Position numbers and translations under genes: made by a program | Assembly: GCF_000963965.1 (NCBI RefSeq) | Contig: NZ_BAMX01000015.1 | Location: 1 to 40,621 of the forward strand | DNA from: Acetobacter orientalis | Lineage (GTDB): Bacteria > Pseudomonadota > Alphaproteobacteria > Acetobacterales > Acetobacteraceae | Direction: 5' to 3' | Length of the DNA: 40,621 nucleotides | Notes under the pieces: model-generated | Databases searched by the model: none | Seen by the model: only the letters and a program-made list of their open reading frames with translations | What the model was told of the DNA's origin: nothing | Shown here: positions 24,265-34,757 of the stretch, piece after piece | Numbering within the stretch: the first letter of the stretch is position 1 | How the letters are laid out: each line of letters starts with the position of its first letter

Positions 24265-25362
24265 TTAGTCGTTTAAGCGGGCAAGGGCGGCTTTTACCAA
24301 GGCGGCTTCTTGCTCTCTGTACGCGCGTTGGCGCTCAAGCTGGGCGGCACGCTCCTGCTTTTTACGCTCGCGCACGGCAGCCATTTCAGCCCCAAGGTGG
24401 CTCTCGCCACGTTCTTCCGCCAACTGGGCCTGGCGTTCACGCTCGGCGTAGCGGGCGCGTTGTTTGTCTGTACGCTCAGCATGGCAGTGCGGGCAGCTTA
24501 CGCCGGGCTCGTACAGCTCAGACAGGGTTTCTTCTTCCGTCAACGGGGCCCGGCAGGCATGGCACAGCAACAAAGACCCCGGCTCCAGCCCGTGCTTAAC
24601 GGTTACGCGCTGGTCAAACACAAAGCATTCGCCTTCCCACAGGCTTTCTTCTTTGGGCACGGTTTCAAGGTATTTCAAAATGCCACCTTGTAGGTGGTAC
24701 ACCTCATCAACCCCTTCAGCTTTGGCAAATGCGGTCGATTTTTCGCAGCGAATGCCCCCCGTGCAAAACATGGCAATACGGGGCTTGCGGCCCTGTTCTT
24801 CCCACTCGGCACGGTGCGCCCTAAACCAGTCAGGAAACTCCCGAAACGTTTTAATCTGGGGGTCAATAGCGCCCTTAAACGTTCCCACCACCACTTCGTA
24901 GTCGTTGCGGGTATCAATCAGAATCGTGTCGGGGTCGGCCAGCAGGGCGTTCCATTCGGCAGGTTTTAGGTAAGTGCCAACTTCAGAGCGGGGGTCTAGG
25001 CCCGGCACACCCATGGTCACAATTTCTTTTTTCAACCGCACTTTCATACGCAAAAACGGCATGCTTGGCGCGCGCGAAAACTTAACCTCAATTTCTGCAC
25101 AGCCGGGCAGGGCGCGCACATGGGCCAGCACGGCGGCTATGCCGTCATCTGTGCCAGCTATTGTGCCGTTAATGCCTTCATGGGCCAGCAACAAAATGCC
25201 CTTTACCCCGTTTGCATCGCACACCGCCCGCAAGGGGGCTTGCAGGTCTGCAAAGTTCTTAAACGGCGTAAAGCGGTACAGAGCCGCCACGCAAATGGGC
25301 AAATCCTGCTCATTGGCAGTGTGGGTGGGGGCACTTTGGGTTTGTGTCACGGCAACAACCAT
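24265..25362 (-). CDS. trhO: tRNA uridine(34) hydroxylase TrhO (rhodanese-domain protein)
   Basis: 365 residues from the ATG at 25362; the frame is open to 25518 but that part is not coding-like. TrhO makes 5-hydroxyuridine at the wobble position of certain tRNAs, using oxygen. An N-terminal domain ([15 protein letters not shown] near residues 55-70) precedes a rhodanese domain at about 145-240 with catalytic Cys200 in [10 protein letters not shown]. Two CxxC pairs (about 265-300) resemble a small zinc site, and the C-terminal 60 residues are a highly charged helix. It is a cytoplasmic housekeeping enzyme and lies opposite in strand to the phage genes between TerL and portal, which is unusual. 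Confidence 0.93.
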   Translation of the reverse strand: MVVAVTQTQSAPTHTANEQDLPICVAALYRFTPFKNFADLQAPLRAVCDANGVKGILLLAHEGINGTIAGTDDGIAAVLAHVRALPGCAEIEVKFSRAPSMPFLRMKVRLKKEIVTMGVPGLDPRSEVGTYLKPAEWNALLADPDTILIDTRNDYEVVVGTFKGAIDPQIKTFREFPDWFRAHRAEWEEQGRKPRIAMFCTGGIRCEKSTAFAKAEGVDEVYHLQGGILKYLETVPKEESLWEGECFVFDQRVTVKHGLEPGSLLLCHACRAPLTEEETLSELYEPGVSCPHCHAERTDKQRARYAERERQAQLAEERGESHLGAEMAAVRERKKQERAAQLERQRAYREQEAALVKAALARLND

Positions 25363-25474
25363 CCAGTTCAGGCGGATTGCAGGCCGGGTCTTTGGGTGGG
25401 CGCATGGCCAACCCCCGCCGCAATCTCGGGGTCTTTCTCTTAACGTGCCTGTGCTCAGGCAGCCCAGACTTACT

Positions 25475-25556
25475 CCCCCGCCCCTAGGCCAGACAAGAGG
25501 CAACACAGCCCCGCACACGGTTTTAGCCGGGGTGTCTGTTTTGGGCGGGGGTTTTT
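25475..25556 (+). other. Nested long-range hairpin with T run upstream of the acidic-protein gene
   Basis: CCCCCGCCC (25475-25483) can pair perfectly with GGGCGGGGG (25543-25551), directly followed by TTTTT. Inside the 59-base loop a CCCCG/CGGGG stem (25509-25513 with 25528-25532) can form. The arrangement looks like a terminator or attenuator about 80 bases before the small acidic gene. Confidence 0.35.
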
Positions 25557-25636
25557 GTCACCATCTTGTCACGCTTCCCCCTTCCTTTTTTTGCAACATG
25601 GTTCATAGAAGAGGGCAGGCAGTAAAGGATATCGCC

Positions 25637-25921
25637 ATGCAAGACCAAGACCACACGCCCGACCAAGACGAAGACGACGTAATTGTCGGCTACCTCATCC
25701 AGCGCGAAACGGCTGAGGGAGATGTGTCTTTCTGGGAACCCCGCAACGAATGGCAGGAAGACCCCAACGAAGGCAAACTTTACGAAAGTGAAGACGAAGC
25801 CAACGCAGACGCCAAATCCCTGCAAGATGGTGATGACGCGATCATTACCGTAGAAATCGTTTTCGAAGCCGATGAAGACGAAGACTGGGGTGACGAGGAA
25901 GAAGAAGACCACAAAGCCTAA
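25637..25921 (+). CDS. Small highly acidic protein, unknown
   Basis: 94 residues from the ATG at 25637, with AAGGAT six bases upstream; the frame is open far to the left, but that overlaps trhO on the other strand. Nearly a third of residues are Asp or Glu, concentrated at both ends. A central part (Val-Gly-Tyr-Leu-Ile-Gln-Arg...Phe-Trp-Glu-Pro-Arg-Asn-Glu-Trp) looks folded, and Ile-Ile-Thr-Val-Glu-Ile-Val-Phe suggests a beta strand. No signal peptide. It may be a nucleic-acid mimic or stress protein, but nothing in the sequence proves that. It is on the phage strand but does not resemble a phage structural protein. Confidence 0.65.
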   Translation: MQDQDHTPDQDEDDVIVGYLIQRETAEGDVSFWEPRNEWQEDPNEGKLYESEDEANADAKSLQDGDDAIITVEIVFEADEDEDWGDEEEEDHKA

Positions 25922-25955
25922 TACCGGCTTTTTGGTTTATTTTTCTCTTACGCCC

Positions 25956-25979
25956 GCATGGCCCTTAAGTGGGCCATGC
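25956..25979. terminator. Perfect 9-bp hairpin between convergent genes
   Basis: GCATGGCCC (25956-25964) and GGGCCATGC (25971-25979) pair perfectly around a six-base loop, between the stops of the acidic-protein gene and the Dabb gene. No adjacent T run; called a shared terminator from stability and position. Confidence 0.55.
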
Positions 25980-26016
25980 ACCTGCGCCCTTATTATACCC
26001 CATAAAAGAGCTGGTT

Positions 26017-26646
26017 TTACGGCGTTGGCGTAAAATCAAACACCACTACATTAGCCAAATACGGGGCGGCAAAGGCCTTAAACGCATCATGTGCGGGGTC
26101 ATACTGTCCAGCTTCATGCACAATGGGGCGGCCTACATAGTAGTTGCGGTCTCCGGCAGAGGCAAAACGCACCACATACCCATAATCCAGCCCAAGGTCA
26201 GCGCCCTCGCCACTCTTTTGCGGGCCAGCTTCAAGGCTCTTAATAACCAGCGTGCCATCTGCACGGCGGGCTTGCTGCGCCAGCGCCATAAAGCGCTTGG
26301 TCACCTCCTGCCGCTGGGCCGGGGTTGCCGTGGGCTTAAATTGAAACAGCACAATATGCTCCACCACACCCGGCTTATAGTCCGGTGCGGTAAAACGGGC
26401 CGCGCCCACTTGTAGCGCTTCTTGGCGTACAGCCTGCGCACTTTTGCTCAGTACCACCGTAGCGGCAGGGCGGGCAGCCCCATGTGCAGGGGTGGCTGGG
26501 GCTGCATAAGCCAAAGGCATAGCACCCCCCATACCCGCCATAACCGCAACTAACCCCATTACCCAAACACGCCCTTTAGCGGGCGCTGCCCTGTGGCCAG
26601 TACGGTGCTGCGGGGCGGGGTTTGGGGCGTGTGCTGTCGCGGGCAT
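26017..26646 (-). CDS. Exported Dabb (stress-responsive A/B barrel) domain protein
   Basis: 209 residues from the ATG at 26646, with AAGGAAA about nine bases upstream; the longer frame to 26982 overlaps the portal gene and is not coding-like. A hydrophobic segment ending Leu-Ala-Tyr-Ala-Ala (about residues 28-50) is a signal peptide. Residues about 90-205 form a Dabb domain: Val-Glu-His-Ile-Val-Leu-Phe-Gln-Phe-Lys-Pro, Leu-Gly-Leu-Asp-Tyr-Gly-Tyr-Val-Val-Arg-Phe and the final Val-Val-Phe-Asp-Phe strand. Dabb proteins are small dimeric alpha-beta barrels of varied function, seldom with a signal peptide. The gene is opposite in strand to the flanking phage genes, and its start lies only 109 bases from the divergent portal start. 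Confidence 0.8.
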   Translation of the reverse strand: MPATAHAPNPAPQHRTGHRAAPAKGRVWVMGLVAVMAGMGGAMPLAYAAPATPAHGAARPAATVVLSKSAQAVRQEALQVGAARFTAPDYKPGVVEHIVLFQFKPTATPAQRQEVTKRFMALAQQARRADGTLVIKSLEAGPQKSGEGADLGLDYGYVVRFASAGDRNYYVGRPIVHEAGQYDPAHDAFKAFAAPYLANVVVFDFTPTP

Positions 26647-26755
26647 GTTTGCGCTTTCCTTATTGCGGTGGGGCAAAGCGGCACCATAGCGCCCAGCACG
26701 CACGTTGTCCTGCCTGCCTTCTCTCCCTTTTTCTTTTAAAGGCTCACTCACGCCC

Positions 26756-28267
26756 ATGCCGTCTTTGCCGCCACATATTGCGCCAGCACCTGCTGCCGCA
26801 CCTTCATTGCCGCCCTCCCGTAGCCTATGGCAAAGCGTTAAAGCATGGTGCACACCCCCGTACAGGCAACCCATTGCACCACCCACCAGGTGCGAGCCTG
26901 CTTTACCCCCCGCACACGCCCCTCGCAGCCCGGCTCCTTTCCCCAATGGGGTTACAGAGAGCTTGCGCCATACCGCCAGCACACACGCCTTTAAGCCCTA
27001 TCAGGCACCAAGTGGTGTGCGCGGCACAGACAGCCCCGCTCTGGCGCAAGATAGTGCGCCCCAACCCCACACAAGTTTTGCCCAAGCCGTGGCAGAGGGC
27101 ATGGTGTTTCCAGGCTACCCTCATCTGGCCGAGCTGGCACAGCGGGCCGAATACCGCCACATGGTCGAAGTGATCGCCACCGAAGCCACGCGAGAATGGA
27201 TCACCTTCCGTGCTCGCGGCACAGCCTGCAAACAGGCGCGCATAGCAGCCTTAGAGGCCGAATTTACCCGCCTAAACGTGCGGGACACCCTGCGCCGCAT
27301 GGCCGAGTATGATGGCTATTACGGCATGGGCCTGCTCTATATTGATACCGGGCAAAATGCCGCAACCGGCGGGCAAGACACGCCGCTTTTGCTGCGCCCC
27401 CAAACATTTGCCAAAGGCAGCCTGCACGCTCTAACGCCCATAGAACCAGTCTGGACAACCCCAGACACCTACGGCACGACCAACCCTCTCAGCCCAGACT
27501 TTTACACCCCCACACAGTGGTGGGTGCAGGGCAGGCGTATTCACCACACCCGGCTACTGCGTTTTGTGTCCCGCACTGTGCCAGATCTTTTAAAACCCGC
27601 TTATAATTTTGGCGGTTTGTCTTTGTGCCAAATGGCCCAACCTTATGTTGAAAACTGGCTACGTACCCGCCAATCCGTCTCAGACCTGCTCAATGCGTTT
27701 TCCATTGTTGCGCTCTCAACCGATATGTCAGCCTACGCCCAAGACCCGGAGGGGCTTTTGGGCCGCATAGAAGCCTTTAACCGCTTCCGCTCCAATCGGG
27801 GCACATTCGTGCTGGATAAAGAGCGCGAAAAACTCGAACTCCTTTCCGCCCCGCTCGCAGGGCTAGACCGCCTTCAGGCGCAAGCGCAGGAGCATTTATG
27901 CAGTGTAGCACAAGAGCCTTTGGTAAAATTTGCAGGTCTCACCCCAAGCGGTCTTAATGCCTCAGCCCAAGGTGAAATTCGCGTTTTTTACGACCGTATC
28001 AACGCCTTTCAAGAAAGCGTTTTTCGCACTCCGCTTACCACCATTTTGCACATGGCCATGCTTAACCTGTGGGGCGAAATAGACCCAGACATCACCTTCA
28101 CGTTCCGGTCTTTGTGGCAGCTTGATGAAGCCACTCAAGCCGCAGTCGAAAAAACCCGCACCGAAATAGATGCCCAAAACATACGCTCAGGCGTACTTAC
28201 CCCCCAAGAAGCCCGCACCCGCACCGCCCACGAAACCACCGGCCAATATAGCGGCATTGCGCCATAA
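26756..28267 (+). CDS. Phage portal protein (DUF1073 type)
   Basis: 503 residues from the ATG at 26756; a TTG at 26705 is less likely. About 100 Pro/Ala-rich residues precede the portal domain, more than most family members have. Family features include Glu-Tyr-Arg-His-Met-Val-Glu...Glu-Ala-Thr-Arg-Glu-Trp near residue 135, Asp-Gly-Tyr-Tyr-Gly-Met-Gly-Leu near 185, Phe-Val-Leu-Asp-Lys-Glu-Arg-Glu-Lys near 350 and Thr-Pro-Ser-Gly-Leu-Asn-Ala-Ser near 398. The portal forms the dodecameric ring through which DNA enters and leaves the capsid. It starts the head gene block, separated from TerL by bacterial genes. A divergent promoter shared with the Dabb gene is likely. Confidence 0.88.
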   Translation: MPSLPPHIAPAPAAAPSLPPSRSLWQSVKAWCTPPYRQPIAPPTRCEPALPPAHAPRSPAPFPNGVTESLRHTASTHAFKPYQAPSGVRGTDSPALAQDSAPQPHTSFAQAVAEGMVFPGYPHLAELAQRAEYRHMVEVIATEATREWITFRARGTACKQARIAALEAEFTRLNVRDTLRRMAEYDGYYGMGLLYIDTGQNAATGGQDTPLLLRPQTFAKGSLHALTPIEPVWTTPDTYGTTNPLSPDFYTPTQWWVQGRRIHHTRLLRFVSRTVPDLLKPAYNFGGLSLCQMAQPYVENWLRTRQSVSDLLNAFSIVALSTDMSAYAQDPEGLLGRIEAFNRFRSNRGTFVLDKEREKLELLSAPLAGLDRLQAQAQEHLCSVAQEPLVKFAGLTPSGLNASAQGEIRVFYDRINAFQESVFRTPLTTILHMAMLNLWGEIDPDITFTFRSLWQLDEATQAAVEKTRTEIDAQNIRSGVLTPQEARTRTAHETTGQYSGIAP

Positions 28268-30347
<2,080 letters not shown>

Positions 30348-30350
30348 ATC

Positions 30351-30854
30351 ATGCCGTTCCAAACACAGGTTTTAACACAACCAGCCCCTGCTGTAGCAGG
30401 AGACTTCGCAACACATAACCCCGTAGCCACCTTTCCGGCGGCAGAGGGCGCACTGGTGGCCGCAAGTGGCGGGTGCACCGTGGGGGCATTTGGCTGGGTT
30501 CAACCCGATGGCACAACCGTTGCCAATACGCCCCCCACCAGCACCGCTACCGCGCCAGATGGTTTTGTGCACCGTAACCTTACTGGCCAAATCAGCAGTT
30601 TTGGCACAGAGGGTAGCCTCGTTATTCCACAAGGCTTTCCGGTAACCTTGTTCAGTGCAGGAGACTTCTGGGCAACAACCAGCACAGCCGCCACACCGGG
30701 GCAGGCTGTCTTTGCGTCCCTCACCACAGGTGCCATTTCTACCGCTGCCGCCGGGGCAAGTGTTGCTGGCGCCGTGCAAACCCGCTTTGTCGTGGCGTCC
30801 AGCGCCGCACCGGGCGACCTTGTTAAACTCTCTACCTGGAACAGCGCACAATGA
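30351..30854 (+). CDS. Phage capsid decoration (structural cement) protein
   Basis: 167 residues, Gly/Ala/Thr/Ser-rich with many predicted beta strands, no signal peptide. It starts three bases after the protease stop and overlaps the capsid gene start in an ATGA. Proteins in this place in DUF2213/DUF2184 phages are capsid decoration or cement proteins. Features such as Gly-Ala-Phe-Gly-Trp-Val-Gln and Gln-Ile-Ser-Ser-Phe-Gly-Thr-Glu-Gly agree with that family. The role is to stabilise the mature head. Confidence 0.8.
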   Translation: MPFQTQVLTQPAPAVAGDFATHNPVATFPAAEGALVAASGGCTVGAFGWVQPDGTTVANTPPTSTATAPDGFVHRNLTGQISSFGTEGSLVIPQGFPVTLFSAGDFWATTSTAATPGQAVFASLTTGAISTAAAGASVAGAVQTRFVVASSAAPGDLVKLSTWNSAQ

Positions 30855-31888
30855 GCCGCCACACCGCAGAATTAGCCGAACTCAACCGCCTGGGTTTTAT
30901 CATGCCCCACGCCCAAGGCATGATTGCCAATGCCCTGCTGGCCTCAGACCGTATGGCGCAAGATGCCCAGCCAGCCCTTTCAACCAGCGCTAATGCCGGT
31001 ATTCCCGCCTTCATGAGCGCTTGGGTAGACCCAGCCCTTGTTAAGGTGGCCTTTGCCCCCATGCGCGCAGCAGAACTGCTGGGCGAGGTGCGTAAAGGAG
31101 ATTGGGTCACCCGCACAGCCCTGTTCCCTATGCTAGAAACCACAGGGCAGGTCTCAAGTTATGGAGACTGGAACACAAACGGCACTGTCGGCCTTAACCC
31201 CGCCTACCCAGAGCGTCAGTCTTACCATTATCAGGTTTTTCTGTCTTGGGGCGAGATGGAGCTGGCGTTAGCAGGCCAAGCCCGCTTGCAGTGGGTTGCC
31301 AACCTGCGCGAGGCCGCAGCCCTCAAACTCAATAAATTCCAGAACCAGACGTATTTTTTTGGCGTCACTGGCCTGCGTTTGTACGGCTACCTCAACGACC
31401 CCCGCCTACCAGCCGCCATTACCCCCGCCGTTAAAGCCGCCGGTGGCACCGGGTGGGACAAAGCCACCCCAGAAGAACGGCAAGATGATGTCATTACCCT
31501 CATCAACCAGCTTCGTAGCCAAACAGCAGGTTTGGTCGATACCGAAACCCCTATGGTGCTGGGCCTTTCCCCCACGCGCATGGGCCTGCTTACCCGGCGC
31601 AACAGCTACGGTAACTCGGCGGCCTCTTTGTTAAAAGACACATACCCTAACCTACGCTTTGTGCAGGCAGTAGAATACGGAGATAGTGCGGCAACACCCC
31701 TGCAAACCATGCAAATTATGGCAGAGCAGGTCGATGGCCAAAAAACAGCAGAAACCGCCTTTACCGAAAAACTCCGTGCCCACAGCGTGGTAACCGAAGC
31801 CTCAGCTTGGAAACAAAAACTCTCCCAAGGCACATGGGGCGCGGTTATTTACATGCCAGCAGGCATTGCTACCATGAGCGGCCTTTAA
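30851..31888 (+). CDS. Phage major capsid protein (DUF2184 family)
   Basis: 345 residues, normal length for this family. Recognisable segments include Gly-Ile-Pro-Ala-Phe near residue 51, Phe-Ala-Pro-Met-Arg-Ala-Ala-Glu near 67, Ser-Ser-Tyr-Gly-Asp-Trp near 100, Ala-Ala-Leu-Lys-Leu-Asn-Lys-Phe-Gln-Asn near 156, Asn-Asp-Pro-Arg-Leu-Pro near 179 and a Met-Tyr/Tyr-Met-Pro-Ala-Gly-type C-terminus. The protein forms the icosahedral shell. The gene overlaps the decoration gene by four bases and is followed by a terminator, which probably keeps capsid expression higher than that of downstream tail genes. Confidence 0.9.
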   Translation: MSRHTAELAELNRLGFIMPHAQGMIANALLASDRMAQDAQPALSTSANAGIPAFMSAWVDPALVKVAFAPMRAAELLGEVRKGDWVTRTALFPMLETTGQVSSYGDWNTNGTVGLNPAYPERQSYHYQVFLSWGEMELALAGQARLQWVANLREAAALKLNKFQNQTYFFGVTGLRLYGYLNDPRLPAAITPAVKAAGGTGWDKATPEERQDDVITLINQLRSQTAGLVDTETPMVLGLSPTRMGLLTRRNSYGNSAASLLKDTYPNLRFVQAVEYGDSAATPLQTMQIMAEQVDGQKTAETAFTEKLRAHSVVTEASAWKQKLSQGTWGAVIYMPAGIATMSGL

Positions 31889-31913
31889 CAAACCCGCTTA
31901 GTGTTAAAAGCTA

Positions 31914-31947
31914 AAAAAGCAGAGGGCCGTTTTCTCCCCTCTGTTTT
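31914..31947 (+). terminator. Rho-independent terminator after the major capsid gene
   Basis: CAGAGGG (31920-31926) pairs with CCCTCTG (31937-31943) and is followed by TTTT; A residues precede the stem. It would end or reduce transcription between the head genes and the neck and tail genes. Confidence 0.75.
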
Positions 31948-32164
31948 GGCTGCATTCTGGGGTTACGCATAACGCCTTTAATGGCTGTTTGCACCTTACG
32001 CCCTTACAGAGTGCGGCGTGTAAAACAGGGTAGGGCGGCCACCGCACGGTGTTTGCGGCGTGCAGCTCATACACTGCCGCACCCTAACGGCACGGTTGGG
32101 GTGCTGCACGCACACGCTACACCGCTCAAATTCCAAAACCATATTAAAAAAACAGGAGCCTTCT

Positions 32165-32485
32165 ATGGCCTCTTCCGCTACTGTTACCATTGGCTGCAAA
32201 CTCCCAATCGGCCTTACTTTACGTGTCGGCACTGCCACACACACCCTTGCCGGTGCTAACGCCGGAACCCTTATTGGCGGCTACGGCCTTACCCAAGTGC
32301 CAGAAGACTTCTGGGCCGCGTGGTCAAGCAATTATGCCGAGTATCCGCCCCTTAAACTTGGTTTGGTTTTTGCACAACCAACAGCCCAAAAAGCCGCCGC
32401 CCAAGCACAAGAGCAAGCCAACCTGCGCACAGGGCAAGAGGCCATAAACCCGCAAAACCCATCGCCGGGTATTACCCCAGTCTAA
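32165..32485 (+). CDS. Small conserved phage protein between capsid and connector genes
   Basis: 106 residues from the ATG at 32165, with AGGAG seven bases upstream. The start Ile-Gly-Cys-Lys-Leu-Pro-Ile-Gly-Leu and the Gly-Gly-Tyr-Gly-Leu-Thr...Phe-Trp-Ala-Ala-Trp segment match a small protein I recall from the same place in related phages, though I cannot name the family. The C-terminus is Ala/Gln-rich. Likely a head or neck accessory protein. The 276 bases before it hold the capsid terminator and otherwise no gene. Confidence 0.7.
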   Translation: MASSATVTIGCKLPIGLTLRVGTATHTLAGANAGTLIGGYGLTQVPEDFWAAWSSNYAEYPPLKLGLVFAQPTAQKAAAQAQEQANLRTGQEAINPQNPSPGITPV

Positions 32486-32526
32486 CGTGCGGCCTCACCC
32501 GCTACCGCACCTGCAAAGCTGTATAA

Positions 32527-33213
<687 letters not shown>

Positions 33214-33218
33214 CACGC

Positions 33219-33746
33219 ATGGTAAAACTTCTAACTACGCTGTATCAGGCTAAAAATTTTCTCAATACACTCAGTAAAGGGCAGGGCATAAGCGTGCGTA
33301 CAAGCGCGCCCCATATACCGTGCGTTAAAGCTGGTTTTTTGCCCGGCGCAACCTACCCAAACGGCACCCCTGTTGCGGCTATTGCTGCCGTGCAAGAGTT
33401 CGGGGCTGTTAGCCACCATAAAACAGGGCACGGGTCTGCCGTGCAGGTTACGCCACCCCGGCCTTTTTTACGCCCAGCCATGCAGCAGGATGCGCCACAC
33501 TGGGCCAAAGTTTTTCAGCAGGCTTTTGTGCAAAATTATAGCGTCTTGCCCTTACCGCAAGCCCAAAATGCTGCATTACAGGCAACGGGGGCGGCCATGC
33601 AGGCCAGTATTGTGCGTGCCATTCAAGCGGTGCAAACACCCCCTAACGCGCCCTCTACGCTCCGGCATAAAAAAACGCAAAAACCATTGGTAGAGAGTGG
33701 CCGTCTTTTAAAAAGTGTTTCTTACACGGTCAGTCATGAGCTTTAA
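33219..33746 (+). CDS. Phage neck or tail-completion protein (HK97 gp10-like)
   Basis: 175 residues from the ATG at 33219, five bases past the connector stop. It contains the Ala-Ile-Ala-Ala-Val-Gln-Glu-Phe-Gly-Ala segment and a Pro-Pro-Arg-Pro-Phe-Leu-Arg-Pro-Ala motif seen in gp10-like minor tail and neck proteins, and ends with Leu-Val-Glu-Ser-Gly-Arg-Leu-Leu-Lys-Ser-Val-Ser-Tyr. The assignment rests on these motifs and on position. It overlaps the next gene by 11 bases. Confidence 0.72.
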   Translation: MVKLLTTLYQAKNFLNTLSKGQGISVRTSAPHIPCVKAGFLPGATYPNGTPVAAIAAVQEFGAVSHHKTGHGSAVQVTPPRPFLRPAMQQDAPHWAKVFQQAFVQNYSVLPLPQAQNAALQATGAAMQASIVRAIQAVQTPPNAPSTLRHKKTQKPLVESGRLLKSVSYTVSHEL

Positions 33747-34125
33747 TGTATTTGCCCTTGCCGCAGCCGCCACCGCAGCCCTTGTGCCCCCAACGCAGGC
33801 TGTGCTGCGCACCCAAACAGGGGGCACCACATTGCCAGATGGCACCGTGCAGCCAAGTTACACCGCATTGCCCGTTACTATTATGGTGCAGCCCGCCACT
33901 AGCGCAGACCTTATGCACCAAGCTGGGCTTAACCAAAGCAGCCCCACCCGCACGGTCTATATACAAGGCCCTGTGCACGGGTTAGAGCGCGCCCACCAGT
34001 ATGGGGGCGATATTCTGTTTTTTGATGGCACAGACTGGCTTATTACCAGCATGCCTGAACAATGGGGAGAAACCCAGTGGTCCAGACTTCTGGTAACGCA
34101 GCAGGGTGCCTCAGCCAGCCCGTAA
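33736..34125 (+). CDS. Phage neck-region protein, unknown
   Basis: 129 residues from the ATG at 33736, overlapping the preceding stop by 11 bases. Beta-rich, with Gly-Gly-Asp-Ile-Leu-Phe-Phe-Asp-Gly-Thr-Asp-Trp near residue 95 and Glu-Thr-Gln-Trp-Ser-Arg-Leu-Leu-Val near 115. The Ala-rich start is hydrophobic but not a clear signal. Position between gp10-like and neck-terminator proteins suggests a head-closure or adaptor role. I do not recognise the family. Confidence 0.7.
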   Translation: MSFNVFALAAAATAALVPPTQAVLRTQTGGTTLPDGTVQPSYTALPVTIMVQPATSADLMHQAGLNQSSPTRTVYIQGPVHGLERAHQYGGDILFFDGTDWLITSMPEQWGETQWSRLLVTQQGASASP

Positions 34126-34757
34126 CAGCAACCTGCCTGGCAGCACTGCGGGCTTTTGTGCAATTACTCTTGCCCCAAGGCACACAGATTATACGGGCAC
34201 AACAAAACCACGTTGCAGCCCCTCTGGGGTTATTTGCCCTGCTTACCCCCCTTAACCGCCAGCCTTTGGCTACCGCCAAACAAAACGGCACAGCAAACAC
34301 GCATATCGTTACTGTAGCAGAAGATTACAGCATACAACTCAGCCTTTTCGGCCCCGGTGCGGCAGAGGCCGCGCACTGTATTGCAACATTATTTAAAACA
34401 GACTGGGCCTGCCAGTTTTTTAACAACTGGGTGGCGCAAAATACCTCCGTGCCAGAAAGCAGCTTAACCAGCCAGCACGCCTCTGAAACCACCCTTCAAA
34501 CAGCTACCCCACCAGCCACTCCTCTTCAGGCAACAGGCGCCCAGCCTACCTTAACGCCTGCACATATAAGCCCTCTTTACGCCACGGCAGCACAGCAAAC
34601 ACCCTTTATAACAGGTGAAAACCAGTTTGAAGACCACTGGTTTACTGAACTGCACTGCCAACTTAACACCAGCTTTACCCTGCCACAGACAACGGCCCCC
34701 GCAGCACACCTTACGCTGGCCTCTCTCCCCCTTACTTTGCAGGACACCCCCGCATGA
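34062..34757 (+). CDS. Phage neck terminator-like protein (gp12-like family)
   Basis: 231 residues. The frame starts inside the previous gene with a 64-base overlap, and no better start lies downstream. Recognisable parts: Leu-Leu-Leu-Pro-Gln-Gly-Thr, Ala-Gln-Gln-Asn-His-Val, Leu-Thr-Pro-Leu-Asn-Arg, Ala-Glu-Asp-Tyr-Ser-Ile-Gln-Leu and a final Pro-Phe-Ile-Thr-Gly-Glu-Asn-Gln...His-Trp. These agree with tail-terminator or neck proteins found just before DUF3383 sheath genes. A Thr/Ser/Pro-rich stretch at about 125-165 interrupts the domain. The last four bases overlap the sheath gene. Confidence 0.75.
   Translation: MGRNPVVQTSGNAAGCLSQPVTATCLAALRAFVQLLLPQGTQIIRAQQNHVAAPLGLFALLTPLNRQPLATAKQNGTANTHIVTVAEDYSIQLSLFGPGAAEAAHCIATLFKTDWACQFFNNWVAQNTSVPESSLTSQHASETTLQTATPPATPLQATGAQPTLTPAHISPLYATAAQQTPFITGENQFEDHWFTELHCQLNTSFTLPQTTAPAAHLTLASLPLTLQDTPA

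Noticed and set aside
25363..25518. N-terminal extension of TrhO
   Set aside because: Gly/Pro/Cys-rich and unlike the family. The start at 25362 gives the expected length.
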